64,000 nucleotides of DNA from Yimella sp. cx-51 (GTDB lineage: Bacteria > Actinomycetota > Actinomycetes > Actinomycetales > Dermatophilaceae), in contig NZ_CP072113.1 of NCBI RefSeq assembly GCF_017654605.1, positions 1 to 64,000 of the forward strand. Direction: 5' to 3'. Position numbers and translations under genes: made by a program. Positions 46,011-55,240 of this stretch are shown piece by piece (the stretch's first letter is position 1; every line of letters begins with the position of its first letter). The notes beneath the pieces were generated by a model. That model was given only the letters and a program-made list of their open reading frames with translations, was not told the origin of the DNA and did no database searches.

Positions 46011-46430
46011 TCACTCGGACGGCGACACCGTGTCTCCCATCTCAGGGTCGTAGACGTCGTGGCCGACTCGATTCGCCCACTCCTTCAGGTTGGGCGGGGT
46101 GGCGACCTTGCCGAGGCCGCCGGTCACTTTGACCGACCAGAAGTCGTCCGCGCGCAGCACGTGGAAATTCTCGTTCAGTTCGACGGTCTGCGACTCGCTG
46201 ATCAAGCCGTCCAGCGGTTGGTGGTGCCACAAGCTGAAGGTTGCCTCGTGCTCCCAGTAGGTGAGCAGCGCTTCGTTGTCCTTCACCCAGAGCACCAGCG
46301 CCGAACGCCATGCCCAGGGTGTGCTGACGGCGAGCCGGTGCTGGATGAAGTGCATCCGGTGACCGGGGCGGTACTGGCTGCAGTCAGGCTCGCAGACCCG
46401 TCTGCTGTCGAATTGTTCGAAATCGGACAT
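46011..46430 (-). CDS. Hypothetical protein, 139 aa
   Basis: Starts MSDFEQFDSRRVCEPDCSQY, with GAGGAGG 8 bases before the ATG. Soluble, rich in aromatic residues (WAWRSALVLWVKDNEALLTYWEHEATFSLWHHQPLD), suggesting a compact beta/alpha domain. Two cysteines near the N-terminus (VCEPDC) form a CxxxC pair. No signal peptide or membrane helix. A terminator follows and it is transcribed alone. Family not recognised. Confidence 0.75.
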   Translation of the reverse strand: MSDFEQFDSRRVCEPDCSQYRPGHRMHFIQHRLAVSTPWAWRSALVLWVKDNEALLTYWEHEATFSLWHHQPLDGLISESQTVELNENFHVLRADDFWSVKVTGGLGKVATPPNLKEWANRVGHDVYDPEMGDTVSPSE

Positions 46431-46648
46431 GAGAAGTCCTCCTCGAGTGAGGGGGCGACGCGTCGTCGACCCGGCGTGACCGCACCGGACGGTGTGGCCC
46501 AGGTCTTCTCCGGAAGGCACCGTGTCGGGAACGCGGTTGCCGTCAGCCCGCGTCCGGAGGCGTGTGGGCTGAACTCTTGACCTCGCTGGCGATCATAAAC
46601 GGGGGCACCGACAACCGAAGTTGATGAACCGTTTGGTCTGCCCTAATC

Positions 46649-47515
46649 GTGTTTGAGCAGCGCGGTTGTGGCGCTTTGACCAGCAGGAAGCAAGAGGAGT
46701 ACAACCAGACCTCAGTGCGGCAGGCGAGTCGGCGCCGCGAGATCCTCGAGCAACTGCTCGGCGCGGTCGGCGACGACTGCGAGATTCGTCCACCGTTCCA
46801 GGTCGACTACGGCAGCAACATCCGGATGGGTAACGGCTGCTTCGCCAACTTCGGACTCATCGCGCTCGATGTCGCGTCCATCACGATCGGCGACGACGTG
46901 CTCATGGGGCCGAACGTCCAGTTGCTCACCCCGACCCACCCGATCTCCCCTGGTCCGCGCCGCGCGAAGTGGGAGGCGGCCAAGCCGATCGTGATCGAGG
47001 ACAACGTCTGGCTCGGCGGGGGAGCGATCGTGTGTCCGGGCGTGACCATCGGTGAGAACTCGATCGTCGCTGCCGGCGCGGTGGTGGTGAAGGACGTCCC
47101 GCCGAATGCGATCGTCGGCGGCAATCCGGCGAAGGTACTGCGCGAGTTCACCGAGGCCGAACGTGCGGGAGTTGCCGCCGGTCGTCTGAGGCCAATGCTT
47201 TCGCATGCCGCGATCGGCCTAGAGGGTCGCTATCGACCCTCGCTGCACCAGCGACACCGGCAGCACCTCATGTCGTGGCGGATCCTCGTCCCCTGCAACC
47301 CGGGCGAAGAGCAACTCGGCCGCTCGCCGACCGATCTCGTACATCGGCTGGTCAATAACGGTGACCCCAGGATCGGTGACGCTGGTCCACACCGCGTTGT
47401 CGAAGGAGCAGAGCGAGACGTCACGGCCGATCGCGATCCCGCGGCTGCGCAGGTCGTTGAAGGCATGCAGCGCGATCACGGAGTCGGACGCGACGATCGC
47501 GGTCGGCGTCGTTGA
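46649..47515 (+). pseudogene. Truncated maltose/galactoside O-acetyltransferase (Maa/LacA-like)
   Basis: The recognisable part (about 46715-47165) is a left-handed beta-helix acetyltransferase: RREILEQLLGAVGDDCEIRP, PFQVDYGSNIRMGNGCF, LTPTHPI with the catalytic His, VWLGGGAIVCPGVTIGENSIVAAGAVVVKD, IVGGNPAKVLRE. Most of the N-terminal Mac domain is missing (only its last part is present), and after AKVLREFTEAE there is no native stop: the frame runs 296 bases into the convergent lacI-type gene. Both ends are therefore damaged. A shortened active enzyme cannot be excluded, since the catalytic loop is intact. Confidence 0.6.
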
Positions 47516-48247
47516 TGACGTGAGTACCTCGTCGAGGATCTTTTTGACCGCGTCCGCGTTGATCGCGTTCGGGTGGAGATCAACCTGCCTCTGGAGTGAT
47601 CGTTCCAGGCCGGCGACTCGATCGGTCACCGACGAGATCTGGATCGGGTCACCTGGCTTCCAGCTGTGAACCATGGCCGAGGTGATGAAGACGATGTCGC
47701 GGTGCCCGTTCCTCCGGAGCTCGGCGCCGAGCAGTTCACCGCCAGCGACGTTATCGGTGACGACGGAGTCGAATGCCGAGGTTCCCGTTGGCCGTCGGTC
47801 CATGAAAACGGTTGGAATGTAAGCGATCTCGTCCACATGTTTGGTATCTGTGGATGAAGTTGGCGACAGGATGAGGCCGTCCACCTGCTTGCCCACCAGA
47901 ACATCGACCAAGCTCCGTTCGGTCGAAAGTTGCTCGTCGGTATTGGCGATGATCACGTCGACCCCAGCAGCGCTCGCGACATCGGTGATGCCCCGCGCGG
48001 CACGCCCGAAGAACGGGTTCTCGATGTCACCGAGGATGACGCCGATCGTTCGCGACTGTCCGGTGGCCATTGATCGGGCCAAGAAGTTGGTGCGATAGCC
48101 GAGTTCTTTCGCGGCCGTGAGCACGGCCTCACGAACGCTGTCGCTGGCAGGGCCATAGCCCCCGAGCACGCGGGCCGCGGTGGCTTTCGACACCCTTGCT
48201 CGCTGTGCCACATCGCGCACGGTGACGCGTGATCCGACATTCGACAT
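47219..48247 (-). CDS. LacI family transcriptional regulator
   Basis: 342 residues. N-terminal HTH: VTVRDVAQRARVSKATAARVLGG, then the hinge and a periplasmic-binding-protein-like ligand domain (TIGVILGDIENPFFGRAARG, VDGLILSPTS, ATAIVASDSVIALHAFNDLRSRG). It is divergent from the oxidase gene, with two perfect 16-bp palindromes between them, so it most likely represses that operon and itself. ATG chosen at MSNVGSRVTVRDVA; the longer frame runs through the promoter. The inducer is probably the imported amino acid or an oxidation product (inference). Confidence 0.93.
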   Translation of the reverse strand: MSNVGSRVTVRDVAQRARVSKATAARVLGGYGPASDSVREAVLTAAKELGYRTNFLARSMATGQSRTIGVILGDIENPFFGRAARGITDVASAAGVDVIIANTDEQLSTERSLVDVLVGKQVDGLILSPTSSTDTKHVDEIAYIPTVFMDRRPTGTSAFDSVVTDNVAGGELLGAELRRNGHRDIVFITSAMVHSWKPGDPIQISSVTDRVAGLERSLQRQVDLHPNAINADAVKKILDEVLTSSTTPTAIVASDSVIALHAFNDLRSRGIAIGRDVSLCSFDNAVWTSVTDPGVTVIDQPMYEIGRRAAELLFARVAGDEDPPRHEVLPVSLVQRGSIATL

Positions 48248-48311
48248 GCGAGAAGTTTCCCCCAACCCTTGACCGCCTCGGAAGCGGCTGTGTAGCGTCC
48301 CACCCAATCCA

Positions 48312-48361
48312 GTGAGACCGGTCTCACGCTATCGCATCCCTCGGGGTGAGACCGGTCTCAC
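48312..48361. promoter_or_regulatory. Twin LacI-type operators
   Basis: Two identical perfect palindromes, GTGAGACCGGTCTCAC, at 48312-48327 and 48346-48361, centres 34 bp apart. The second ends 24 bp before the oxidase start. LacI-family operators are typically 14-20 bp palindromes with a central CG; two sites allow cooperative binding or looping. The central CCGG is a variant of the usual family centre. Confidence 0.88.
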
Positions 48362-48385
48362 TCCGAGAAGTCAAGGAGCAGAGAG

Positions 48386-49543
48386 ATGAATTACGACGCA
48401 GACGTCGCGGTCGTGGGACTTGGGGCAATGGGCTCCAGCGCGCTGTGGCAACTGGCCGAACGCGGCGCAGATGTCATCGGCATCGAGCGCTTCCACCCGG
48501 GCCATGTGCAGGGTTCGTCCCACGGTTCGACGCGCGTCTTCCGCGTCGCCTGCCTGGAGCACCCGACCCTCGTGCCGATCGCCCGGCGCGCCAAGGAGCT
48601 GTGGCTGGAGCTCGGCGAGCGCAGCGGCACCGCAGTGCTGCGTGACACGGGGGCGCTCATGATCGGCCCTCGCAATTCGCCGGTGATCGACGGCACGCTC
48701 ACCGCGGCTCGCGAGAACGACATGTACGTCGAGGAGCTCGACCGGGCGAAGGTTGTCGAGCGCTTCCCGGGGCACGAGACGATGCCTGAGCACTACGTCG
48801 GAGTGTGGGATCCCGAAGCCGGCGTCGTTCACCCCGAAGCGGGCGTCATCGCGGCCGTTGACGCCGCGCGGGCGGCCGGCGCCAGGATCTACTCCGACAC
48901 CCGGGTCACCGAGATCGAACTTATCGACGGCGGTGTCCGCGTCACGACCCCGACCCGGGAGTTCACCACTCGCCAGGTGGTGGTGACCACCGGCGCGTGG
49001 CTCGGCAAGTTCGTGCCGGAGTTGCCTCTCGACCCGTGGCGTACTCCGATGACGTGGTTCAGCCCCAAAGACGACAGCGACACCACCTACGGCTTGGACA
49101 ACTTCCCGGTCTTCATCCGCGCAGTGGACGACGACAACTGGATCTGGGGCCACGGATCCGGCGACGGCTTCGCCATCAAGGTCGGGCCCGACCGCGACCC
49201 CAATTTCGAAAGCATCGACCCCGACCAGATCGACCGCTACATCCACCCCAAGGATCACGAACTGGTCAGCTCCCTTGTCTCCCAAGCATTCCCGGGAATC
49301 AATCCGGCGCCGACCAAGGTCACGACCTGCATGGTCACCCACAGCCCGGACGGGCAGTTCATCCTCGGCCGTCCTCACGGCGACCCCCGCCTGATCGTCG
49401 GCGGCGGCTGCTCCGGGCACGCCTTCAAGCACGCCTCCGCCCTGGGCGAACTTCTCGCTCAGCTGGCTCTCGACGAATCCACGTTCGTCGACATCGCATT
49501 CATGCAACCCGACCGATTCCTCAACCAGACCGCCTCGGCCTGA
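48386..49543 (+). CDS. FAD-dependent N-methyl-amino-acid oxidase (SolA/monomeric sarcosine oxidase family)
   Basis: 385 residues. FAD-binding VVGLGAMGSSALWQL at 9-23. Cys315 in TTCMVTHSPDGQFILG matches the covalent flavin-attachment cysteine (Cys315) of monomeric sarcosine oxidase. HGSTRVFR and the C-terminal GGGCSGHAFKHAS are also family motifs. It oxidises N-methyl amino acids (sarcosine, N-methyltryptophan) to amine, formaldehyde and H2O2. The exact substrate is unclear. First gene of the LacI-controlled operon; GAGCAGAGAG precedes the ATG. Confidence 0.9.
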   Translation: MNYDADVAVVGLGAMGSSALWQLAERGADVIGIERFHPGHVQGSSHGSTRVFRVACLEHPTLVPIARRAKELWLELGERSGTAVLRDTGALMIGPRNSPVIDGTLTAARENDMYVEELDRAKVVERFPGHETMPEHYVGVWDPEAGVVHPEAGVIAAVDAARAAGARIYSDTRVTEIELIDGGVRVTTPTREFTTRQVVVTTGAWLGKFVPELPLDPWRTPMTWFSPKDDSDTTYGLDNFPVFIRAVDDDNWIWGHGSGDGFAIKVGPDRDPNFESIDPDQIDRYIHPKDHELVSSLVSQAFPGINPAPTKVTTCMVTHSPDGQFILGRPHGDPRLIVGGGCSGHAFKHASALGELLAQLALDESTFVDIAFMQPDRFLNQTASA

Positions 49544-49564
49544 CCAACCCAAAGGAGCCCAACC

Positions 49565-50419
49565 ATGTCCATCTCTCGCCGCAAGGCCCTGTCGTTCGCG
49601 CTGGCTGCCACCATCACCATGCCGGCCGTCGCGGCGTGTGGATCCTCGTCCGAGGACAGCGCCGCCGACAACCCGTACTCGCTCATCGAACCGGGCAAGA
49701 TCCGCGTCGGCAGCCTTGGTGATGCCAAGCCGTACACCTTCACCGACGCAAGTGGAAAGTTCAGCGGATTCGACGTCGAGCTCTTCCGCAATGTTGCCGG
49801 CCGGGTCGGTATCAAGGACGTCACCTTCGTCGGCACCGACTTCTCAGGCCTCTTGGCCTCCGTCGCCAACAAGCAGTACGACGTCGGCGTTGCCGCAATC
49901 GGGATCACCGCCGAGCGCAAGAAGACCGTCGACTTCTCGGACGGCTACCTGGCCGGCTACCTGACTGTGCTCACCAAGCCGGACGCCGGAATCACCGCCG
50001 TCAACGGACTGAGTGGCAAGCGACTCGGTGTCGTCCAGGGCACCTTGCAGGAGCAGTTTGCCCAGAAGAACATCAAGGGTGTCCAGCTCGTGCGCTTCCC
50101 CGACAACAACACCGCGATCGCTGCGCTCAACAACGGATCGATCACGGGGCACTTCCTCGACTACGAGGCGGCCAAGGACTACGCAGCACGTCATAAGCTG
50201 AAGATGGCCGTCAACGTGCCCTCCTTCGACGCTCCGGCCGGCTTCGCCATTGCAAAGGGCAACAACAAGCTCCGTGAGGCGCTGAACAAGGCTCTGCACG
50301 ACGCCATGCAGGACGGCACGTGGAAGACGCTCTACGCCAAGTGGTTCCCGGGTTCTCCGATGCCCAAGCAGTACCTGCCCGGTGGATCGACGGCGTCTGC
50401 TTCGCCGTCGACCTCGTGA
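49565..50419 (+). CDS. Amino-acid ABC transporter substrate-binding lipoprotein
   Basis: 284 residues. Signal peptide with [22 protein letters not shown], lipobox AVAAC (cysteine at about 25); the RR may use the Tat route. The mature part is a family 3 solute-binding protein: [45 protein letters not shown] and [19 protein letters not shown]. It binds a polar amino acid outside the membrane. 21 bp after the oxidase gene, with AAAGGAG as ribosome binding site. Confidence 0.92.
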   Translation: MSISRRKALSFALAATITMPAVAACGSSSEDSAADNPYSLIEPGKIRVGSLGDAKPYTFTDASGKFSGFDVELFRNVAGRVGIKDVTFVGTDFSGLLASVANKQYDVGVAAIGITAERKKTVDFSDGYLAGYLTVLTKPDAGITAVNGLSGKRLGVVQGTLQEQFAQKNIKGVQLVRFPDNNTAIAALNNGSITGHFLDYEAAKDYAARHKLKMAVNVPSFDAPAGFAIAKGNNKLREALNKALHDAMQDGTWKTLYAKWFPGSPMPKQYLPGGSTASASPSTS

Positions 50420-50431
50420 TCGGGGACCACG

Positions 50432-51208
50432 ATGATTGAGTGGTTCGATCGCCTCCGGGCGACCTTCCTCGACTGGGGCGCGATGGGAGACGTCCTCCCG
50501 TCCATGTTCGCCACCGGCCTGAAGAACACCCTGATCCTCTCCCTCGCAGCGACAGTGCTCGGCGTACTACTGGGCATGGTGCTGGCGATCATGGGAGTCA
50601 GCCGCTCACGGTGGTTGCGGGTGCCGGCGCGGCTCTACACAGACGCATTCCGGGGTCTGCCTGCGATCGTCACGATCTTGTTGATCGGCCAGGGTTTCGC
50701 GTCCGTAAGCCGCTCGGTTTTCGGTACCAACCCGTACCCGCTCGGCATTCTGGCGCTGAGCCTCATCGCTGCCGCGTACATCGGGGAGATCTTCCGCGCC
50801 GGCATCCTGGCGGTTGACCGTGGTCAGTTGGAAGCCTGCCGTGCACTCGGCATGAGCTACCGGCGAGGCATGCGGCTGATCGTGGTCTCGCAGGGAGTGC
50901 GTCGCGTGCTGCCAGCTCTGGTCAACCAGTTCATCGCGATCGTGAAGGATTCCTCGCTGGTCTACTTCCTCGGTCTGCTGACCGAGCAGCGTGAGCTGTT
51001 CCGGGTGGGCCAGGATGCCGCAGTGGTCTCGGGAAACCTGTCACCGCTGGTGCTCGCCGGCTTGTTCTACCTGGTGATCACGGTGCCGTTGACGCACATC
51101 GTCAACCTCATGGACGAGCGCTTCCGCAACGGAGGCCGTCCGACGGGTCAGCCTCAGAGCGGCCTCGAAGAGGTCACCGAACTCAACCTCGCGACGGAAA
51201 GGGGCTGA
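50432..51208 (+). CDS. Amino-acid ABC transporter permease
   Basis: 258 residues, HisM-type. Four to five membrane helices (GLKNTLILSLAATVLGVLLGMVLAI; LPAIVTILLIGQGF). The EAA loop is GQLEACRALGMSYRRGMRLIVVSQGVRRVLPALVNQF, which contacts the ATPase. Only one permease gene is present, so it likely homodimerises. ATG start 12 bp after the binding-protein gene; a short C-terminal tail follows the last helix. Confidence 0.93.
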   Translation: MIEWFDRLRATFLDWGAMGDVLPSMFATGLKNTLILSLAATVLGVLLGMVLAIMGVSRSRWLRVPARLYTDAFRGLPAIVTILLIGQGFASVSRSVFGTNPYPLGILALSLIAAAYIGEIFRAGILAVDRGQLEACRALGMSYRRGMRLIVVSQGVRRVLPALVNQFIAIVKDSSLVYFLGLLTEQRELFRVGQDAAVVSGNLSPLVLAGLFYLVITVPLTHIVNLMDERFRNGGRPTGQPQSGLEEVTELNLATERG

Positions 51209-51211
51209 CCC

Positions 51212-51958
51212 ATGGCCAGCACACATCGCTACGAGGGCGCGGATCTGCGCCTGGAGGATCTCACGATCGCTTACGGCGAAACCGTTGTGGTGCGTGACGT
51301 CAGCTTCGAGGTGCCAGCCGGTACGACGACCTGCATCATCGGGCCGTCCGGTTCGGGAAAGTCGACGCTCCTGCGCTCGATCAACCGCCTACACGAGCCA
51401 TCGCACGGTGAGGTCTATCTCGCCGGTGAACCGACGTCAGGCATGAACCGTGACGCGCTGCGCACCCGGTTGGGAATGGTCTTCCAGCATTTCAACCTGT
51501 TCCCCGACCACACCGCCTTGCAGAACGTCATGCTCGCGCCCCGCAAGGTGCTCGGGCTGTCCGACAGTGAGGCCAGGGCCAGGGCGGCCGAAGGACTGAC
51601 GGACGTAGGGCTGGCCACCCGAATGGACCACCGTCCACGAGACCTCTCCGGCGGTCAGCAGCAACGCGTGGCGATCGCGCGAGCTCTGGCGATGCACCCT
51701 TCGGCCGTGCTGTTCGACGAGGTCACCAGTGCGCTCGACCCAGAGCTGGTCAAGGGCGTCCTCGACCTCATGAGACGGCTCGGTGACGCGGGCATGACCA
51801 TGGTCGTCGTGACGCACGAGATGGGGTTTGCCCGACAGGCGGCCGACCAGGTGGTCTTCATGGACGAGGGACGTGTGGTCGAAATTGGCACTCCGCAGGA
51901 GCTGTTCGACAACCCACGGTCCGAACGTCTGCAGACCTTCTTGTCGCAGGTGCTCTGA
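51212..51958 (+). CDS. Amino-acid ABC transporter ATP-binding protein
   Basis: 248 residues, GlnQ/HisP type. Walker A GPSGSGKSTLLR, Q-loop MVFQHFNLFPD, signature LSGGQQQRVAIARAL, Walker B VLFDEVTSALDP and the H-loop VVVTHEM are all intact. It energises the permease. ATG 3 bp after the permease stop, with AAAGGGG nearby. Its TGA overlaps the ATG of the next gene (TGATG). Confidence 0.95.
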   Translation: MASTHRYEGADLRLEDLTIAYGETVVVRDVSFEVPAGTTTCIIGPSGSGKSTLLRSINRLHEPSHGEVYLAGEPTSGMNRDALRTRLGMVFQHFNLFPDHTALQNVMLAPRKVLGLSDSEARARAAEGLTDVGLATRMDHRPRDLSGGQQQRVAIARALAMHPSAVLFDEVTSALDPELVKGVLDLMRRLGDAGMTMVVVTHEMGFARQAADQVVFMDEGRVVEIGTPQELFDNPRSERLQTFLSQVL

Positions 51959-52992
51959 TGCGGATGACAAACCAGGACAACAAGATTCGTGTCGGAATCA
52001 TCGGGTTTGGAGTCGCCGGAGAGTTCTTCCACGGCGCATTCCTTGCCGCCGACCCCGGTTACGAGATCGTCGGCATCGTCACCCGGTCACAGGAGCGGGC
52101 GGCAAGGGCGGATTCACTCGGCCCGGTGGTACAGACCGTCGATGAACTGCTGGCGCTCGCTCCAGATCTCGTGGTCGTCGCCAGCCCTCCGAATGTCCAT
52201 CGGGAGCATGCTTTGGCGGCTCTCGCTGCGGGCGCGGATGTGGTCGTCGACAAACCCTTCGCACCGAATGTCGATGACGCCCGCGCGATCATCGAAGCGG
52301 CGAAGGGTCACGGGCGACTGCTGACGGTTTTTCAGAACCGCAGGTTCGACCGCGACTTCGTCACCCTGAAGCGGCTCGCGGTAGAAGGCGTCGTTGGCGA
52401 CGTCCACACGTTCGAATCCAGATTCGAGTGGTGGAAGCCGGAGGTGGACGAGTCGTGGAAGTCGACCACGTCGGCGGATGACGGCGGCGGCATTCTGCTC
52501 GACCTCGGCCCGCACCTCGTCGACCAGGCGATCGAGTTGCTCGGACCAGTCACGAACGTCCGGTCCGCGACGGTCCGGCGACTGCGCGACGGGGCAACCG
52601 CGGACGACGATGCCTTCATCGAGCTCGAACACGCGAGCGGTGCAGTGTCCCGTTTGACGATGTCAGCTCTCGCGGGCTCGATGGGCCAACGTTTTCGACT
52701 TGCTGGAAGCCGCGGAATTCTGACGATCGATGGCCTGGACGAGCAGGAAAATTCCTTGCGAACAGGCGGTGCGCGCCCGAGCGATCCAGGTTTCCGTTCC
52801 GACAGTCGACGTCTCCAGTTCTCTGCTGGTGAACAGGAGGATGATCTGAGGTTGGACGAGGGGTCGTACGCCGATTTCTATGGAGCCCTCGCGACGGCTA
52901 TCCGCTACGGTGCGGACGTGCCGGTCTCACCGGACGACGCCCTTGTCGTCCTGCGGATACTTGAAACTGTTCGAGAGCAGGCCCGCCGATAG
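51958..52992 (+). CDS. Gfo/Idh/MocA family oxidoreductase
   Basis: 344 residues. N-terminal Rossmann fold GIIGFGVAGEFFHGAFLA, VVVASPPNVHREHALAALAAGADVVVDKPFA (the EKP-type motif as DKP), and the C-terminal alpha/beta domain (FESRFEWWKPEVDESWKS, LLDLGPHLVDQAIELLG with a family His in DLGPHLVDQA). These enzymes oxidise or reduce sugars, inositols and related substrates with NAD(P). Last gene of the operon, translationally coupled to the ATPase. A role on the amine product or a sugar-amino-acid conjugate is possible (inference). Confidence 0.9.
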   Translation: MRMTNQDNKIRVGIIGFGVAGEFFHGAFLAADPGYEIVGIVTRSQERAARADSLGPVVQTVDELLALAPDLVVVASPPNVHREHALAALAAGADVVVDKPFAPNVDDARAIIEAAKGHGRLLTVFQNRRFDRDFVTLKRLAVEGVVGDVHTFESRFEWWKPEVDESWKSTTSADDGGGILLDLGPHLVDQAIELLGPVTNVRSATVRRLRDGATADDDAFIELEHASGAVSRLTMSALAGSMGQRFRLAGSRGILTIDGLDEQENSLRTGGARPSDPGFRSDSRRLQFSAGEQEDDLRLDEGSYADFYGALATAIRYGADVPVSPDDALVVLRILETVREQARR

Positions 52993-53057
52993 CCGAACTG
53001 TAGATGCATTTGGCTGCCGGAGACCTCGAGCAAGCCGTCGCCTGAGCCCGAAGCGGT

Positions 53058-53598
53058 TCAGCTCGCCGTCGCGAACCACGCCTTGGCGATCTTGACCGTC
53101 TTCATGGGCTCATCTTGAACGCGCCGTGCATGCAGACGGCCTTCTCGTAATCGAGGATCCAGCATGCTTTCAGCGCCTGAGCTGTGATGCCGCAGGTGAA
53201 GACACCGTCTGCGATCGAATACGGGGATCCCGTCGGCATGCCGGTGCGCCTTGCGACGTCGTTGTGGGTCGTCCAGCCCTTTTCCAGCTTCATGGTCTTC
53301 TCGTTCACGGGGTCGATTCCGATGATCTGGGTGGCCGCAGCGGCGCGATCGGACGTAGAGCTGGTCGAGTTGGCTGTCGACGAACTGGCGCTGGAAGAAC
53401 TGGACGAGCTGATCGTGCTCGAAGTGGTGCTGGTCGAGGTGCTGCTCGTCGGAGCGGAGGTCGTCACGGACGTCGATGATGAAGCCGTGCTCGAACTGGT
53501 CGTGTGTTGGCGCCCGGTGCCGCACTGGAGTCACCGGAACTGCATCCCGCCAAGACAACTGCGCTCGCTACGACGACGACCGACAACCGAGCCTTGAT
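53058..53598 (-). pseudogene. Decayed paralogue of the 56.5-kb lipoprotein
   Basis: Frame 1 gives a lipoprotein signal (KARLSVVVVASAVVLAGC, then SSGDSSAAPGA), but the codon where ATG is expected is ATC. Near 53515 the frame shifts to a Ser/Thr linker and a domain (GVFTCGITAQALKACW, EKAVCMHGAFK) ending at TGA 53102-53104. A third frame then gives KTVKIAKAWFATAS. These blocks match, in order, VFTCGANAYARRACW, TAVCLHTAFSKK and KTVQVKRAWFASS of the intact paralogue at 56457-57554, with the roughly 95-residue segment between the last two deleted. Confidence 0.75.
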
Positions 53599-53788
53599 GT
53601 TTCCCCCGATGTGATTACGGCGCTAGGGCTTTCGCCAATGCCCGTGGTGTCCTGCGACGCAGCGTAGGACGAATACCCCTCCGCCGCCCGCGGATTGGTT
53701 GAAGATTCCAACATCGCGCTCACGCCCGCGAGGCCGGTGCAGTTGCTTGTGTGGTGAGGGACACATCGCCACTCAGGGAGGATCACCC

Positions 53789-54208
53789 ATGAACTTCACC
53801 CAGCGTCTGCTCACCGGCTGTGGAAGCCTCGCGCTCGCCTCCGGCATGGCTGTTTCCGTCACGCCCGAAGCATCGGCGGCGTCCACGACCGTCTCGACGA
53901 CATCGACCGCCGCGTATGCAGCGGGCGAATTCCAGTGCGGACCCAACAACTGGATCGGACGCCTGGTGCCCGAGAACCCGCCGGGCGGCGCAAACTTCCA
54001 TTACGCGTGCGTGCGACATGACGCCTGCTACAGCGCCGGCAGCACCACCTCGCGCGCCACGTGCGACTCGGCATTCCGTAACCGCATGTACAACGCGTGC
54101 ACCGCAGCCGGAAAGGGCGCAACCTGCAAGCGGATCGCGGACGTCTACTACTGGGCGGTGCGCGGAGCCGGCCGCTTCTACTACAAGGGCAGCGGCCTCA
54201 ACAACTGA
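53789..54208 (+). CDS. Secreted phospholipase A2-like protein
   Basis: 139 residues. Signal peptide RLLTGCGSLALASGMAVSV ending near ASAAST. The mature protein has the prokaryotic PLA2 signature with the catalytic dyad in YACVRHDACYSAG, followed by TCDSAFRNRMYNAC. Six cysteines in the mature part suggest disulfides. It would hydrolyse phospholipids outside the cell (Streptomyces-type PLA2 family). The ATG follows GGGAGGATCACCC. A single gene flanked by unrelated ones. Confidence 0.88.
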   Translation: MNFTQRLLTGCGSLALASGMAVSVTPEASAASTTVSTTSTAAYAAGEFQCGPNNWIGRLVPENPPGGANFHYACVRHDACYSAGSTTSRATCDSAFRNRMYNACTAAGKGATCKRIADVYYWAVRGAGRFYYKGSGLNN

Positions 54209-54231
54209 CTCACCGCGTACCCGTGAAGGGC

Positions 54232-55128
54232 TCAGCGAGCGACGAGTTCAGTTGACTCCGAAGCGAATTCGAGAGTGGCCTCAGCCGCATCGATGAGATC
54301 AGGTGGCAGCAGGCGGGCGTTCAAGTCGGCCGCGAGCGCCGGCCCGCTACCACCACCACCGATCGCGATCGTCACCGAACTGCTGAGGCGGCGGATGATG
54401 CCGCGCCGCGATTCGAAGGCCGAACGGCGGGACGCCGACAGCACCACCAGGTCGGGGCGCACTGTGTCGGCCACGCGAACCAGCGAATGCAGGGGCGTGT
54501 CAGCGCCGAGGAACCGGACGTCCCACCCGCGGCGCGACATCAGAATCGCCATGCACAGCAGGCCGATGTCGTGGCGCTCGCCGGGCGGGCAGGCCAGCAG
54601 CGCGATCGGACTGCCTGGTTCGGTCTGATCAACGGTCTGCACGGCGAGAGTGCGACGAACAGCGTGCGAGGCGAAGTGTTCGTGGGCGACGCTCACGTCA
54701 CCGTTGGCCCACATGCCGCCCAACTCCTGCATGAACGGCACGATCACGCCACGGATCACCTGCTCGAGACCGAACTGGGTGATGGCCTCATCGAGCACCA
54801 TCCGCGCACCGCGGTTGTCCAGCTGCAACATCGCGTAGCCAAGGCGGGAGGTGTATTCCTGCGTCGCCGACGGCGTGATCACGGGCCCATCGGTGTGCCG
54901 TGCCAGCACGGTGGCCGCTGCTTGCGCCAGTGGCATTCCGCTGTCACGCAACGTGATCACCTGACGGGCGACCTGCTCGTCAGTAGGTCCGTACAACCGG
55001 TAGCCCGACTCCGACCGCTCAGGAGAGAACATCCCGTAGCGCGTTTCCCAAGCTCGCAGAACATGTGCCGACACTCCGACTCGTCGCGCGAGTTCTCCGA
55101 CCCGCATCCGTTCCGCACCGTGTTCCAT
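54232..55128 (-). CDS. MerR-type regulator with B12-binding domain (CarH/LitR-like)
   Basis: 298 residues. MerR HTH at 8-70 (MRVGELARRVGVSAHVLRAWETRYG, GYRLYGPTD). The cobalamin-binding part has W140-x9-E150-H151 (the Wx9EH cap motif) and E184-R-H186-D-I-G, the ExHxxG site whose His ligates cobalt. Both motifs mark CarH/LitR photoreceptors, which bind DNA as tetramers in the dark and dissociate when light breaks the Co-C bond of adenosylcobalamin. ATG at 55128 kept; a start at residue 8 is possible. Divergent from an SDR gene, its likely target. Confidence 0.88.
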   Translation of the reverse strand: MEHGAERMRVGELARRVGVSAHVLRAWETRYGMFSPERSESGYRLYGPTDEQVARQVITLRDSGMPLAQAAATVLARHTDGPVITPSATQEYTSRLGYAMLQLDNRGARMVLDEAITQFGLEQVIRGVIVPFMQELGGMWANGDVSVAHEHFASHAVRRTLAVQTVDQTEPGSPIALLACPPGERHDIGLLCMAILMSRRGWDVRFLGADTPLHSLVRVADTVRPDLVVLSASRRSAFESRRGIIRRLSSSVTIAIGGGGSGPALAADLNARLLPPDLIDAAEATLEFASESTELVAR

Positions 55129-55240
55129 AGTTGAACACGATACAGAACCTTAGACAGACCTTTGACGGGCGGACGGTGGTGGGATGTTCTAGGGCAACGT
55201 CCGTCAGTCGGACGGTGCCAGGGTTGGGGAAGAGCTATTG

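Noticed and set aside
46649-47515. Full-length chimaeric acetyltransferase gene of 288 codons
   Set aside because: The last third is antisense of the LacI gene and not acetyltransferase-like; treated as a gene without its native end.
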